From: Limisphaerales bacterium
GTDB taxonomy: Bacteria; Verrucomicrobiota; Verrucomicrobiia; Limisphaerales; SXTU01
NCBI GenBank assembly: GCA_009773355.1
Contig: WRPG01000013.1
Span: 19,994 to 83,993, forward strand
Direction of reading: 5' to 3'
Length of the DNA stretch: 64,000 nucleotides
The translations under genes and the position numbers were made by a program. Position 1 is the stretch's first letter. Each line of letters opens with the position of its first letter. Below are positions 34,420-45,135 of this stretch, one piece after another. The notes under the pieces were generated by a model, which was given only the letters and a program-made list of their open reading frames with translations, did not search any database and had not been told where the DNA came from.

Positions 34420-37131
34420 TCACGCTTTCTCCAGCCGCACGGCCACGACCTTGTATTCCGGCGTCAACGTGACGCGGTCGCGGCCCGGGCCGGTGACTTG
34501 GTTCAGGAAAGATTCGACGGCATGGAACGTGGCGAACAGCTCGCCCGCCTTCACGCGCGGGTCCACACGGACGGGCATCGTCGCCTCGCCGTGCAGGCTG
34601 CGGACACGCACGCGGTCGCCATCACGCAGGCCGAGGCGCTCGGCGTCAGCGGGAGCGAGGTCCAGCGTGTCGGTGGCGCGGAGCAGGGCGTTCGGCGTTC
34701 GGCGCGTCATGGTGCCGGCGTTGAACTGGTAGAGCGTGCGCCCCGTGGTGAGCAGGAACGGAAACTCCTCGCACGCCGCTTGCTCGCTGGCCGCGTAATC
34801 CACGCGCTTGAGCGGCGCGCGCGGGCCGTGCGGGAAGCTCTGCGTGTGCAGGATGGCGGTGCCGGGATGATCCTCCGCCGGGCAAGGCCACTGCAACCCG
34901 CCGCGCTCAAGGCGCGCGTAGCTGATGCCCGCGCCCGCCGGCCAGACGCGCCGGACTTCGTTCCAGATTTCCTCGGGTGAGGTGAAGTTGAAACCCGTCT
35001 CCGAGTGCATCGCCTTCGCCACTTCGCAGATGATCTCCCAGTCCGGCTTCGAGTTGCCCAGCGGCTCGAAGGCCTTGCGCACGCGCTGCACGCGGCGCTC
35101 GGAGTTCATGAACGTGCCGTCCTTCTCGAACGATGAGCACGCGGACAGGAAGACATTGCCGAACTCCCGCGCCAGCTCGTTCATGAACAAGTCTTGCACG
35201 ATGACGAGGTCGAGCTTGCCCAGCGCGGCGCGGGTGGCGGTGGAGTTTGGGTTGGTGAGCGCCACGTCGTAGCCGATGGCCCAGAGCGCCTTGAGCTTCC
35301 CGGTGCCGGCGGCGTCCACCATCTCCATCAGGTTCAAACCCTTGGTGTGCGGGAGCGGCACCTGCCAGGCCGTCTCGAAGAGGTCGCGCGCCTGCTCCAG
35401 CGCGACGTAGCCGGTGAGGTTGCCCGGCTCGCAGCCCATGTGCGCGGAGCCTTGCACGTTGTTCTGGCCGCGGAGCGGGTTCACGCCGGAGCCGGGCCGG
35501 CCGAAGTTGCCGGTGAGCAGCGCGAGGTTCACGAGGCACATCACGCCCTCGGTGCCCTGGATGTGTTCGGTCATGCCCAGACCGTGGAAGCACATTGCCG
35601 GCTTCGCAGTCGCGTAGAGGCGCGCGGCCTGGCGAATCAGGTCGGCGGAAACTCCGGTGAGCCGCGCAGCCCGCTCCGGCGTCCATGCGGCGATGAACTC
35701 GCGGAACGCCGCGAAATCCTCCACGCGGTCGCGCAACGCGTCGGCGTCCACGAGGTTCTCGGTCACGATGACGTGGGCGAGCGCGTTGAGGAGCGGGACG
35801 TTGGTGCCGGGATGGAGCGCGAGGTGAACGTCCGCCAGCCGGGCCAGCTCGGTCGCGCGCGGGTCAATCACGATGAGCTTCGCGCCGCGCAGCACGGCCT
35901 GCTTGATGCGCGCGCCGACGACGGGGTGGGCTTCCGTCGGGTTGCAGCCGCAGACGAGGAAGGCGCTCGCGCGCTCGATGTCGTCGAAAGAGTTCGTCGC
36001 CGCGCCGGTGCCGAGCGTGGCCTTCATGCCGGCGGCGGTCGGTCCGTGGCAGACGCGCGCGCAGCAGTCCACGTTGTTTGTGCCGAGCACGACGCGGGCG
36101 AACTTCTGCGCGAGGTAGTTTTCCTCGTTGGTCCCGCGCGCGGAGCCGAGCACGCCGATGCTGTTCGGGCCGTCCCAAGCGGCGATGGCCGAGAGGCGGC
36201 CCGCGACATAGTTTACGGCCTCGGTCCAAGTCACTTTCTGCCAAACCCCGTTGCGCCGAATCATCGGCTCGGTCACGCGGTCGGCGGCGTGGGTGAAGTC
36301 GAAGGCGTAGCGGCCCTTCACGCAGAGGTGGCCCTTGCTCACCGGCGCGTCGAGGGCGGGCTTCACCTGCACGATGCAGTTGTCGCGCGTGCCCACGAGC
36401 ATTTCGCAGCCGATGCCGCAGTAGGGGCAGGTCGTGTGCGTCCACTTCTCCGGCTCGCCGAGGCGGAGGATGGACTGGTCCTCCAGCGCGCCGCTGGGGC
36501 AGGTGTCCACGCACGCGCCGCAGCTCACGCACGGGCTGGCGAGCAGCGACGGCCCGTCCGGCAGAATGCGCGTGTGCGCGCCGCGCCCGTAGGCGTGCCA
36601 GACGAACTGCCCCTGCACGTCCGCGCAGATGCGCACGCAGCGCAGGCAGTGGACGCACTTGGAAAAGTCGGCGGCGAGATACGGATGCGTCGTGTCGTGG
36701 AAGACCTCGTTGTGTGACGTGGAGGGGACGCAGGCGAACGGATGCTGCGCGTCGGCGGCCAGCTTGTTCCCGTCGGCGCCGGGGTGGACGTGGTATTGGT
36801 GGAGCAGGCGGTGAAATGGCTTCTCCGGCCATTGCCGCACCGCGTCCGCCGGGTAGTCGCGCGCGAGCATCTCCAGCAGCGCCCGCCGCGTGGCCTCCAG
36901 CTCCGGGGTGCGCGTCGTGATGGCCATGCCGTCCGCCGCCGGCGTGCTGCACGCGGGCACCGGATGCTCGCGCCCGCCCTGCTGCACGAGGCACAGGCGG
37001 CACACGCCAGCCGGGTGCAGACGGTCGTCGTGGCAAAGCGTCGGCACCTCGACACCGGCAGCGTGGCACGCCTGAAGCAGCGTGCTGCCGGGCGGCACGG
37101 CCACCGGGATTCCGTTGACGGTGAGGTTCAT
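34420..37131 (-). CDS. fdhF: Formate dehydrogenase alpha subunit (molybdopterin, Cys type)
   Basis: A 903-residue cytoplasmic formate dehydrogenase; no Tat signal. N-terminal [2Fe-2S] domain (Cys33, 44, 47, 61), His-Cys-ligated region, two [4Fe-4S] clusters (CVHCLRCVRIC at 159-169; CVSCGACVDTC at 201-211), then the molybdenum domain with its own cluster (Cys235, 238, 242, 270). The metal ligand is Cys (VDCCARVCHGPT, about residue 357), so no selenocysteine is needed. This build is that of NAD-linked or electron-bifurcating enzymes, yet no NAD/FMN subunit gene is next to it; the electron acceptor is unknown. focA follows after 3 bp. Confidence 0.95.
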   Translation of the reverse strand: MNLTVNGIPVAVPPGSTLLQACHAAGVEVPTLCHDDRLHPAGVCRLCLVQQGGREHPVPACSTPAADGMAITTRTPELEATRRALLEMLARDYPADAVRQWPEKPFHRLLHQYHVHPGADGNKLAADAQHPFACVPSTSHNEVFHDTTHPYLAADFSKCVHCLRCVRICADVQGQFVWHAYGRGAHTRILPDGPSLLASPCVSCGACVDTCPSGALEDQSILRLGEPEKWTHTTCPYCGIGCEMLVGTRDNCIVQVKPALDAPVSKGHLCVKGRYAFDFTHAADRVTEPMIRRNGVWQKVTWTEAVNYVAGRLSAIAAWDGPNSIGVLGSARGTNEENYLAQKFARVVLGTNNVDCCARVCHGPTAAGMKATLGTGAATNSFDDIERASAFLVCGCNPTEAHPVVGARIKQAVLRGAKLIVIDPRATELARLADVHLALHPGTNVPLLNALAHVIVTENLVDADALRDRVEDFAAFREFIAAWTPERAARLTGVSADLIRQAARLYATAKPAMCFHGLGMTEHIQGTEGVMCLVNLALLTGNFGRPGSGVNPLRGQNNVQGSAHMGCEPGNLTGYVALEQARDLFETAWQVPLPHTKGLNLMEMVDAAGTGKLKALWAIGYDVALTNPNSTATRAALGKLDLVIVQDLFMNELAREFGNVFLSACSSFEKDGTFMNSERRVQRVRKAFEPLGNSKPDWEIICEVAKAMHSETGFNFTSPEEIWNEVRRVWPAGAGISYARLERGGLQWPCPAEDHPGTAILHTQSFPHGPRAPLKRVDYAASEQAACEEFPFLLTTGRTLYQFNAGTMTRRTPNALLRATDTLDLAPADAERLGLRDGDRVRVRSLHGEATMPVRVDPRVKAGELFATFHAVESFLNQVTGPGRDRVTLTPEYKVVAVRLEKA

Positions 37132-37274
37132 GGCGCGGATGGCTGGTGTTCCAGTTCACCGTGAAGCTGCGGTTTGGCCGCCTTGCCGGCTCAACTCCCG
37201 TTGCCCAGCGCTCCACGCAAATTGCCGGGGGAGGAGCAAGCCACGGCCAGCCGTGATGCAACCGCTTCGTGAAG

Positions 37275-37598
37275 TCAGCGTCGGGTGCGCAGTTCGGCGC
37301 GGAGCCGCTCGATTTCATCCATCAGCTCCAAGATGAGCTTGAGGCCGGACTCGTTCACCTCGCAGGTGGAACGCAGATGCTCGATGCGACGGAGCGTGCG
37401 CAGGGCCTCCGCGTCGAACTGGCCGGCATCCGGCTCGTGACCGGCGGCTGGCGAGATGAGGCCCTGCTCCTGATAATGCAGGACCGTTTGCGAAGTGACG
37501 CCGGTAAGGCTGGCAATCACGTCGAGCGTGTAGGTGGCGTCCGTGTCCGGCTCGATGAGCGGCAACCCGGGCAAATCATTCTCCGAAGGCGTGTTCAT
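37275..37598 (-). CDS. MerR-like regulator / CbpM-like DnaJ modulator
   Basis: A 107-residue MerR-type winged helix (YTLDVIASLTGVTSQTVLHY, then YQEQGLI) with a C-terminal coiled helix (LKLILELMDEIERLRAEL). Such short MerR-like proteins are commonly encoded next to cbpA and act as chaperone modulators (CbpM) or as HspR-type repressors. It sits 12 bp after the cbpA-like gene. Either role fits; it may also control the operon. Confidence 0.8.
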   Translation of the reverse strand: MNTPSENDLPGLPLIEPDTDATYTLDVIASLTGVTSQTVLHYQEQGLISPAAGHEPDAGQFDAEALRTLRRIEHLRSTCEVNESGLKLILELMDEIERLRAELRTRR

Positions 37599-37610
37599 GG
37601 TCGGCTTGGG

Positions 37611-38585
37611 TCAGGAGGTTCGCGGATTGAAGGACGACGTTTCGCGCAACTTCTCCCACAGCGCGCGCTCGGCGTCGGTGAGTTTGGCCGGCAGTTGCAC
37701 GGAGACGATGACGTGGAAGTCACCGCGTCCGTCGCCTTTGCCCTTGGGCAGGCCGCGTCCGCGCACGCGCAGTTGCTGGCCGTTGGCCGTGCCGGGCGGG
37801 ATGCGCAGCTTGAGCGAGCCGTCGAGCGTGGGCACGGTCACTTCCGCGCCCAGCACCGCTTCCCACGGGGCGACATCCAGCTCATGAAACAGGTCCGCGC
37901 CGCGCGCGTGGAAGTCGGGATGCGCCGCGTGCCGCACGCGGAGGTAAAGGTCGCCCGCCGCCCCGCCGCCGTGGCCCGGCTCGCCCTGGCCCGGCACCCG
38001 GATGCGCAGGCCATCCACCGCGCCGGGCGGAATGCGCACGCGGAAGGAATGCGTCTGCGCCTCGCCGGTCTGCGGGTTCATCGTCTGGAGCGAGATGGGC
38101 CGCACGGTGCCGTGCATGGCCTCCTCCAGCGTGACCAGCACGTCGCCCTCGATGTCGCTGCCGCGCCAGGCGTGCTGGCCCGCCTCCGCGCCGGGATGAC
38201 CGGCCTCCGGCGGGAACCCGTAGCGGCTGCCACCGCTGAAGAACTGCTCGAAGAAGTCGCTGAAGCCCGTGCCGCCGAAGTGAAACTCGTGGCCACCGGC
38301 CGCGCCTTCCCCGCCCGCACCCTGCCAGCCGGGCGGTGGCTGCGTCCGGCCCTCGTCCTTCCAGTTCGCGCCGAGCTGGTCGTATTTCCGGCGCTTGACC
38401 GGGTCGCTCAAGACTTCGTTGGCCTCGTTGATGGCCTTGAATTGCTCCTCGGCAGTCTTCTTGTCCTTGGCGACGTCGGGGTGGTATTGGCGGGCCAGCT
38501 TGCGGAAGGCCTTCTTGATGTCCTCGTCGCTCGCGTCACGGGGGACGCCGAGCGTGGCGTAGTAGTCTTTGAATTCAACGGGCAT
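37611..38585 (-). CDS. cbpA: DnaJ-class chaperone CbpA
   Basis: A 324-residue class II DnaJ protein without the zinc-finger region. The J domain (residues 5-70) has the HPD triad in ARQYHPDVAKD. A Gly/Phe-rich linker follows, then the two C-terminal substrate-binding domains (GDVLVTLEEAMHGTVRPISL; GDLYLRVRHAAHPDF; PKGKGDGRGDFHVIVSV). It should stimulate DnaK. Neighbouring MerR/CbpM-like gene supports CbpA. Confidence 0.95.
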   Translation of the reverse strand: MPVEFKDYYATLGVPRDASDEDIKKAFRKLARQYHPDVAKDKKTAEEQFKAINEANEVLSDPVKRRKYDQLGANWKDEGRTQPPPGWQGAGGEGAAGGHEFHFGGTGFSDFFEQFFSGGSRYGFPPEAGHPGAEAGQHAWRGSDIEGDVLVTLEEAMHGTVRPISLQTMNPQTGEAQTHSFRVRIPPGAVDGLRIRVPGQGEPGHGGGAAGDLYLRVRHAAHPDFHARGADLFHELDVAPWEAVLGAEVTVPTLDGSLKLRIPPGTANGQQLRVRGRGLPKGKGDGRGDFHVIVSVQLPAKLTDAERALWEKLRETSSFNPRTS

Positions 38586-38595
38586 GGCTGGTGGT

Positions 38596-41334
38596 TCAGA
38601 GCATCAGCTCCGCATGAAATTCATCCGTGCCCTCGGCGTGCTTGAGCGTGAAGCCGACCTTTCGCGAGACGCGCTGCATACCGAGGTTGTCGCCGAGCAT
38701 GGTGGCGGTGATGCGGGCGAGCTGCTCGTCACGCCCCGCCTGCACGAGCAGCGTGAGCAACTGCGTGCCCAGCCCGCTCTTCTGCCAGCGGTCGCTCACG
38801 GTCATCGCGAACTCCGCCTCGTTTAGCTCGTGCTGCCGGCTCAACCGGCCCACGCCGATGATTTCCGGCTCGCCGGTCTCAGGCGTGCGCCGCTCGGCCA
38901 CGAGCACCATCTCGCGGTCGTAGTCCACGAAGCAGATGCGGCTGAGGCGCGCGTGGGCGACGCGCTGGTCGAGCTTAAGCGGCGTGAAGTAGCGCAGATA
39001 CACGCTGCGCTCGGAGAGCGTGCCGTGGAACTTCACCAGCAACGGCTCGTCCTCGGGGCGGATGGGCCGGATGGTCACGGTCGTGCCGTCGCGCAGCGTC
39101 CACGGCATCACGTAGCGCACGGGATACGGCCGGATGGCGAGCCGGGGCAACCGCGCCTCGTCGGTGTCCGGCGCGTGCAGCACCACGCGCGCATCCAGCG
39201 CGAGCACGCGCTCGGCGGAGACCAGCAGCGGGTTCACGTCAATCTCGGCAATCCACCGCTGCTCCGCGACGAGCTGGCTGAACCGCACGAGCACCGCCTC
39301 CAGCGCGGCGAGGTCCGCCGCCCGCTGGCCGCGCACGCCCTTGAGCGCGGTGAAAACTTTCGTCTGCTCCATCAACCGGCGCGCGAGCGTGGCGTTCAAC
39401 GGCGGCAGGCCGAGTGCGCGGTCTTGAAACACCTCCACCAACTGCCCGCCCGCACCGAACAGGATGACCGGGCCAAACTGCGGGTCCACGCTGCTGCCCA
39501 GAATCAGCTCGTGACCGTTGCGCGGAATCATCGGCTGCACCGTCACGCCGAGGAAGTGCTGGCCGCCGGCCTTCCCAGTCACTGACGCGCGGATGCGCTC
39601 CCACGCACCGCGCACGGCGTCGGCATCGCGGAGGTCGAGCTGCACGCCGCCCACGTCCGTCTTGTGCGTGAGCGTCTCGGAATGAAGTTTTACCGCGACC
39701 GGGAAGCCCAGCGCGGCGGCGTGATGCACGGCTTCGTCCACGCTCGTTGCCACGCGCGTCTCGACGGTCGGGATGCCGTAGGTCGCGAGGAGGCGTTTCG
39801 ACTCCGCCTCGGTGAGCAGCGTGCGACCGGCCTGGCGCACGGAGGCAAGCAGTTCCCCGGCGGCGGTGCGGTTGCCAATCGCAACGCTGTCCGCGCGCAG
39901 GGACGGCGTCTCGTAGAGCGCGCGGAGATTGTCGCTGTAGCGCCACATGCGCGCGAAGGCGCGCGCGGCGGTGTCGGGATAATCAAAAGTCGGGATGCCG
40001 GCGGCGTTGAGGGCGGCGACGCCGGGGGCGACTCCGGGGCCGCCCATCCAACTCGCGAGCAGCGGCTTGCCGGGCGGCAGCTTGAGCGTGCTCATCGCCT
40101 CCGCCGTGCCCTTGGCGTCGGTCATCGCCTGCGGCGTGAGGATGACCAGCACGCCGTCGGCCTGCGGCTCGTGCGCGGCCAGTTCGATGGCGCGGGCATA
40201 ACGCGGCGCGTCCGCGTCGCCGAGCACGTCAATCGGATTGCCGTGGCTCCAGTGCGGCGGGAGGAAGGCATTGAGTTCGGCGACGGTTGATTCGGACAGC
40301 GGCGCAATCTGTCCGCCGCCGGAAACAAGCGCGTCCGTGGCCAGCGCGCCGGGACCGCCGGCATTGGTCACGATGGCCAGGCGCGGCCCGCGCGGACGCG
40401 GCTGCTTGGCGATGAGTTCCGCCACGTTGAACAGCTCGCCGATGGTGTTGACCCGCACCACGCCCGCCCGGCGGAACGCGGCGTCGAGCACCGCGTCGCT
40501 GCCGGTGAGCGCGCCGGTGTGCGACGCGGCGGCCCGCGAGGCGGCCTCGGTGCGGCCGACCTTGAGCACGATGACGGGCTTGGTGAGCGCCACCTCGCGC
40601 GCGGCAGAGAGGAAGCTCCGCGCGTCGCCCACCGACTCCATGTAGCAGACGATGCTGCGCGTGCGCGGGTCGTCGCCGAAGTGCGTGATGAGGTCGCCCC
40701 AGCCCACGTCGAGCATCGAGCCGACGGACACGAACGCGCTGAAGCCGACGCGCTCGCGAAAGCTCCAATCGAGAACCGCCGTGCAAAGCGCGCCGCTCTG
40801 ACTGAGGAACGCGACATTGCCCGGCGCGGCCAGGCCGTCGGCGAAGGTCGCGTTCAGCCCGGACTTCGGGACCATGAGGCCGAGACAGTTCGGGCCGAGC
40901 AAACGCATCTTGCCGCGCCGCGCCTCGGCGAGGCACTGCTGTTCCAGCTCCGCGCCCGCCGGGCCGACCTCGCGGAAGCCGGCGGAGATGATGATGGCCG
41001 CCGGCACGCCCACCGCCGCGCATTCACGGATGAGGCCGGGCACGGTGGGCGCGGGCGTGACGATGACGGCGAGGTCCACCGGCTCGGGAACGGCAGCGAT
41101 GTTTGGGAACGCGACGCGGCCATTGACGGTCGCGTGCTTGGGGTTGATGGGGAAGACGCGGCCGGAGAAGCCTTCGAGATTCTTCCACACCGCGCTGCCC
41201 ACGCTGCCGGGCCGCTCGGTGGCACCAATGACCGCGACACTGCGCGGAGCGAAGAGCGCCTCCAGCGGCCGGGGCCGGCCTTCATGCAGGATGTCGTCGG
41301 CCAGGCTGTGGCGGACGGAAGCGGGCGTGGTCAT
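38596..41334 (-). CDS. Pat-type protein: ADP-forming acyl-CoA synthetase-like plus GNAT acetyltransferase
   Basis: A 912-residue fusion. The N-terminal CoA-binding and succinyl-CoA-synthetase-like domains ([52 protein letters not shown]) are followed by an ATP-grasp domain ([17 protein letters not shown]) and a C-terminal GNAT domain ([20 protein letters not shown]). This layout is that of Pat/PatZ lysine acetyltransferases, which acetylate and silence acetyl-CoA synthetase, or of functional ADP-forming acetate-CoA ligases. Its ATG overlaps the ppsA stop, linking acetyl-CoA control to PEP synthesis. Confidence 0.92.
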   Translation of the reverse strand: MTTPASVRHSLADDILHEGRPRPLEALFAPRSVAVIGATERPGSVGSAVWKNLEGFSGRVFPINPKHATVNGRVAFPNIAAVPEPVDLAVIVTPAPTVPGLIRECAAVGVPAAIIISAGFREVGPAGAELEQQCLAEARRGKMRLLGPNCLGLMVPKSGLNATFADGLAAPGNVAFLSQSGALCTAVLDWSFRERVGFSAFVSVGSMLDVGWGDLITHFGDDPRTRSIVCYMESVGDARSFLSAAREVALTKPVIVLKVGRTEAASRAAASHTGALTGSDAVLDAAFRRAGVVRVNTIGELFNVAELIAKQPRPRGPRLAIVTNAGGPGALATDALVSGGGQIAPLSESTVAELNAFLPPHWSHGNPIDVLGDADAPRYARAIELAAHEPQADGVLVILTPQAMTDAKGTAEAMSTLKLPPGKPLLASWMGGPGVAPGVAALNAAGIPTFDYPDTAARAFARMWRYSDNLRALYETPSLRADSVAIGNRTAAGELLASVRQAGRTLLTEAESKRLLATYGIPTVETRVATSVDEAVHHAAALGFPVAVKLHSETLTHKTDVGGVQLDLRDADAVRGAWERIRASVTGKAGGQHFLGVTVQPMIPRNGHELILGSSVDPQFGPVILFGAGGQLVEVFQDRALGLPPLNATLARRLMEQTKVFTALKGVRGQRAADLAALEAVLVRFSQLVAEQRWIAEIDVNPLLVSAERVLALDARVVLHAPDTDEARLPRLAIRPYPVRYVMPWTLRDGTTVTIRPIRPEDEPLLVKFHGTLSERSVYLRYFTPLKLDQRVAHARLSRICFVDYDREMVLVAERRTPETGEPEIIGVGRLSRQHELNEAEFAMTVSDRWQKSGLGTQLLTLLVQAGRDEQLARITATMLGDNLGMQRVSRKVGFTLKHAEGTDEFHAELML

Positions 41335-43787
41335 TGTGCAGTGCCGCCGAGTGTCTTCTCCTTTTCCAAAATCGCCAAGGTCGTCTTGAGCACGGTGTCC
41401 GGGTTCAGCGAGATGCTGTGGATGCCCTGCTCGACGAGGAACTGCGCGAATTCGGGGTAGTCGCTCGGGGCCTGGCCGCAGATGCCGATTTTGCGCCCGC
41501 GCTTGCGGCAGACGGCGATGACCTGCGCGATGAGCTTCTTCACCGCAGCGTTCCGCTCGTCGAAGATGGGCGCGACGATTTCGCTGTCGCGGTCCACGCC
41601 GAGCGTGAGCTGCGTGAGGTCGTTCGAGCCGATGCTGAAGCCGTCGAAGATGTCCGCGAACTCGTCAGCGAGGATGACGTTGCTGGGAATCTCGCACATG
41701 ACATAAAGCTCCAGGCCGTTCTCGCCGCGCTTCAAGCCGTGCTTCGCCATCTCGGCCTGCACGCGACGGCCTTCCTCGACCGTGCGGCAGAAGGGAATCA
41801 TCAGCTTGAGGTTGGTCAGACCCATCTCGTCGCGGACCTTTTTCACGGCCTTGCACTCCAGCGCGAAGCCCGCCTGATAGCGCGGATGGTAGTAACGGCT
41901 CGCGCCACGGAATCCAATCATCGGGTTCTCCTCAAGCGGCTCGTAGGCGCGACCACCGATTAGGTTCGCATACTCGTTGGTCTTGAAGTCGCTGAGGCGG
42001 AGAATCACGTCCTTCGGGTAGAAGGCGGCGGCAATCATCGCGACGCCCTGCGCGAGCTTGTCCACGAAGAACTGCGGCTTGTCCACGTAGCCGGCGGTGA
42101 GTGCGTCGAGCTGGGCGCGGGTGGCGGCGTCTTGTTTCTCGTAGTCCAGCAACGCCAGCGGGTGTGCCTTGATATAGGTCGTGATGATGAACTCCTCGCG
42201 GGCGAGGCCGACGCCGTCGTTCGGGATGAACGAGAGTGAGAAGGCTTCCTCGGGGTTGCCCACGTTCATCATCACCTTCGTGCGCGGGTGGCCGAGGCCC
42301 TTGAGGCTGGTGCGCGTCACATCGAACGGCAGCTTGCCGTCATACACAAAGCCCGTGTCGCCCTCGGCGCAGCTCACGGTAACCATCTGACCGTCGGTGA
42401 GCAGCTCGGTGCCGTGCTCGGTGCCGACGATGGCCGGCACGCCCAGCTCGCGGCTCACGATGGCCGCGTGGCAGGTGCGCCCGCCGCGGTTCGTCACGAT
42501 GGCGGCGGCCTTCTTCATAATCGGCTCCCAGTCCGGGTCGGTCTTGTCGGTGACGAGGATTTCGCCGTCCTTGAACTGGTTGATGAACTCCGCGCTCTTG
42601 ATGACGCGCACGGGGCCGGCGGCGATTTTCTCGCCGACACTGCGGCCGGTGACGAGCACTTTGCCGCGCTGCTTGAGCTTGAACGTCTCGATGATCTCGG
42701 CGGCCTTGCGCGACTGCACGGTCTCGGGCCGCGCCTGCACGATGAACAGCTCGCCGGTGCGGCCGTCCTTGGCCCACTCGATGTCCATCGGCGTGGGCTG
42801 GCCGCGCTTCGCCGAGTAGTGGTCCTCGATGACGCACGCCCAGCGCGCGAGCTGGAGGATTTCGTCGTCAGTGATGGCGAACTTCACGCGGTCGCCGGGC
42901 GAGACGGGGATGTTCTTCACCATGCGTCCGCCGCCGGTGTCATAGACCATCTTGAACTCCTTCGTGCCGGCGATTTTCTGGAGCACGGGGCGGAAGCCGG
43001 CCTTGAGCGTGGGCTTGAAGACGTAGTATTCGTCTGGGTTCACGCTGCCTTGCACGACGTTTTCGCCGAGGCCGTAGGCGGCGTTGATGAGCACGGCGTC
43101 GCGGAAACCAGTCTCGGTGTCGAGCGTGAACATGACGCCGCTGGCCGCGAGGTCCGCGCGCACCATGCGCTGCACGCCGATGCTGAGGGCAATCTTGAAG
43201 TGGTCAAAGCCCTTGTCCACGCGGTAGCTGATGGCGCGGTCGGTGAAGAGCGAGGCGAAGCACCGGCGGCAGGCGTCCACGAGCGCGAGCCGGCCCTGCA
43301 CGTTGAGGTAAGTCTCCTGCTGGCCGGCGAAACTCGCGTCCGGCAAATCCTCCGCCGTTGCACTGCTGCGCACGGCCACGTCAATCGGCTCGGGCGCGTC
43401 GCCCTGCAACTCGGCGTAGGCGGTGAGAATCGCGCCTTCAAGGTCGGGTGGAAGTTCCGCCGCGAGGATGGCGTGCCGCACGCGGTTGCCGCGCAGGCGG
43501 AGATTGTCCATGTCACGCGTGTCGAGGCCGCGCAGGAGGCGGGTGATTTCCGCATCCAGCCCGGCGGAGCGCAGGAAGTGGCGGTAGGCGTCGGACGTGA
43601 TGGCGAAACCGTCGGGCACCTTCACGCCCTTGGGCGCGAGTTCGCGGAACATCTCGCCGAGCGAGGCGTTCTTGCCGCCGACGAGCGGGATGTCGCCGAT
43701 GCTGAGTTCGAGGAACCACTTGATGAAGACCGGCGGCGCGGGCGCGGCGGCGCGCGAAACGCGGGCGGCTTTGGCTTTGGCAGGCAT
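41331..43787 (-). CDS. ppsA: Phosphoenolpyruvate synthase
   Basis: An 818-residue PEP synthase (pyruvate + ATP + water to PEP + AMP + Pi). The N-terminal ATP-binding domain shows [11 protein letters not shown] and [20 protein letters not shown]; the phosphohistidine domain has [18 protein letters not shown] with His about 440; the C-terminal PEP/pyruvate domain has [26 protein letters not shown] and [17 protein letters not shown]. The ATG at 43787 lies 2 bp after the universal stress gene. It directs carbon towards gluconeogenesis. Confidence 0.97.
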   Translation of the reverse strand: MPAKAKAARVSRAAAPAPPVFIKWFLELSIGDIPLVGGKNASLGEMFRELAPKGVKVPDGFAITSDAYRHFLRSAGLDAEITRLLRGLDTRDMDNLRLRGNRVRHAILAAELPPDLEGAILTAYAELQGDAPEPIDVAVRSSATAEDLPDASFAGQQETYLNVQGRLALVDACRRCFASLFTDRAISYRVDKGFDHFKIALSIGVQRMVRADLAASGVMFTLDTETGFRDAVLINAAYGLGENVVQGSVNPDEYYVFKPTLKAGFRPVLQKIAGTKEFKMVYDTGGGRMVKNIPVSPGDRVKFAITDDEILQLARWACVIEDHYSAKRGQPTPMDIEWAKDGRTGELFIVQARPETVQSRKAAEIIETFKLKQRGKVLVTGRSVGEKIAAGPVRVIKSAEFINQFKDGEILVTDKTDPDWEPIMKKAAAIVTNRGGRTCHAAIVSRELGVPAIVGTEHGTELLTDGQMVTVSCAEGDTGFVYDGKLPFDVTRTSLKGLGHPRTKVMMNVGNPEEAFSLSFIPNDGVGLAREEFIITTYIKAHPLALLDYEKQDAATRAQLDALTAGYVDKPQFFVDKLAQGVAMIAAAFYPKDVILRLSDFKTNEYANLIGGRAYEPLEENPMIGFRGASRYYHPRYQAGFALECKAVKKVRDEMGLTNLKLMIPFCRTVEEGRRVQAEMAKHGLKRGENGLELYVMCEIPSNVILADEFADIFDGFSIGSNDLTQLTLGVDRDSEIVAPIFDERNAAVKKLIAQVIAVCRKRGRKIGICGQAPSDYPEFAQFLVEQGIHSISLNPDTVLKTTLAILEKEKTLGGTAQ

Positions 43788-43789
43788 GG

Positions 43790-44797
43790 TCAGTTCTCCT
43801 TTCCGGGTTCGGTGAGCGAGACGAATTCCGGCTCGTGCTCGCGAACCACGAGCACCGGGACGGAGGCGTGCTGCACGACGTGCTGCGCGGTGCTGCCGAG
43901 CAGCAGGTAGCGCAGCCCGGTGTAGCCGTGGGTGGAAGTGACGATGAGGCCGGCGCACACGCGGAGGGCTTCCTTGTTGATTTCCAGAAACGGGTTGCCG
44001 GCGAGCACGGTGGTCACGACGCGCAGGCCGGGCGGGAGTTTTTCAGCGCACAGGCGGGCCAGGTCACGCCGGGCGGATTCCTTCATCGCCGCTTCCTGAA
44101 GAATCGTGGTGAGATGGCTCACATCCGCCGGCAGCACGGTGGGCACGACGTGGACGAGGTGCAGCGTGGCATCGAACTCGCGCGCGAGCGCGATGCCGTA
44201 ATCAAGAGCCTTGCGCGATTCGATGGAAAAGTCCGTCGCCACCAGGATGCGGCGCAGCGGCAGCAGCATGGGCGGCTGCTCGGCCTCGTTGTCGGACACG
44301 CCGGGCACCACCCAGACGGGACACGGTGCGCGGCGGACGACTTCCTCGGCGGTGTTGCTCAAGAGGCAGTGCGGCACGAGCGAATCGCCGTGCGTGGCGA
44401 GGACGACGAGGTCGGCGTTCTGCTCGCGCGCGGCCTCGGGGATTTGCAGCGGCGGCTCGCCGGCGCGGACGAGCAGGCCGGTCACGCGCTGCGCGGCGGG
44501 GCCTTGCCGGCGCACGAACTCCTCCAGCCGGCGGTGGGCGGCGGTCTTGAGCTGCTCGTCCCGGCGCGCGAGGTGCGCGTAGCCCCACTCGGGCAGCATG
44601 GACGGCGGGACGACGTGGAGCAGGACCAGCTCGCCGCCGAAACACTCGGCCAAGGCCATCGCGTAGTGATACGCGCGGAGCGAGGAGGCGGAGAAATCCA
44701 GCGGCACGAGCAGGCGGCGCAGGCGGACGGCACCCGCCGTGGCTTCGCGCAGGAATTCCGGTGCCATCTCGGTGGCTAGATTTGGCGGCGCATTCAT
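43790..44797 (-). CDS. Tandem universal stress protein
   Basis: A 335-residue protein with two UspA domains. Domain 1 (about 28-165): RLLVPLDFSASSLRAYHYAM, then VVLATHGDSLVPHCLLSNTA. Domain 2 (about 185-325): RRILVATDFSIESRKALDYG, then IVTSTHGYTGLRYLLLGSTA with the G-x2-G-x9-G-(S/T) ATP-type motif. It is the first gene of the long (-) strand run ending at ubiB. Tandem Usp proteins next to ppsA, pat and chaperones are common in oxygen- or energy-stress regulons. Confidence 0.93.
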   Translation of the reverse strand: MNAPPNLATEMAPEFLREATAGAVRLRRLLVPLDFSASSLRAYHYAMALAECFGGELVLLHVVPPSMLPEWGYAHLARRDEQLKTAAHRRLEEFVRRQGPAAQRVTGLLVRAGEPPLQIPEAAREQNADLVVLATHGDSLVPHCLLSNTAEEVVRRAPCPVWVVPGVSDNEAEQPPMLLPLRRILVATDFSIESRKALDYGIALAREFDATLHLVHVVPTVLPADVSHLTTILQEAAMKESARRDLARLCAEKLPPGLRVVTTVLAGNPFLEINKEALRVCAGLIVTSTHGYTGLRYLLLGSTAQHVVQHASVPVLVVREHEPEFVSLTEPGKEN

Positions 44798-44963
44798 GTT
44801 CCGGCCTCTGCGAGAACATGGCGCGCGGCCGCCGACGGGGACTCGCCGGGGCTTGCCCATTGCTGGGCAAAAATTGAGCGGGAGGAGCGCGGCCTTCAGG
44901 CTGAGGAAGCGTGCGTCGGCCGCTGGCCCTTCAACTCGAACTCCAAGGCGAGCCGGCGACGGT

Positions 44964-45098
44964 GTAGCGCAGACTTGCAGTCTGCTGTGTCAGCCGGCTT
45001 GCAGCCGGCAGGTCATTCGTCAGTCAGAGCCGTTCAGAAAGCGCGTGGCGGCGGCGGGTTGCAAACCCGCGAAACAGCAGGCTGCAAGCCTGCGCTAC
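44964..45098. repeat. REPIN array of four palindromes
   Basis: Starts GTAGCGCAGACTTGCAGTCT, then CCGGCTTGCAGCCGG, then CGGGTTGCAAACCCG, and ends with AGCAGGCTGCAAGCCTGCG followed by CTAC. The outer units are inverted copies and the inner ones differ in stem but keep a TTGCA centre. It occupies the 338-bp gene-free stretch upstream of usp and downstream of the MBL gene; nothing else was seen there. Confidence 0.88.
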
Positions 45099-45135
45099 CG
45101 TTGTCGGCGTTCTGCGGCATGAATGCCGCGCCCCG

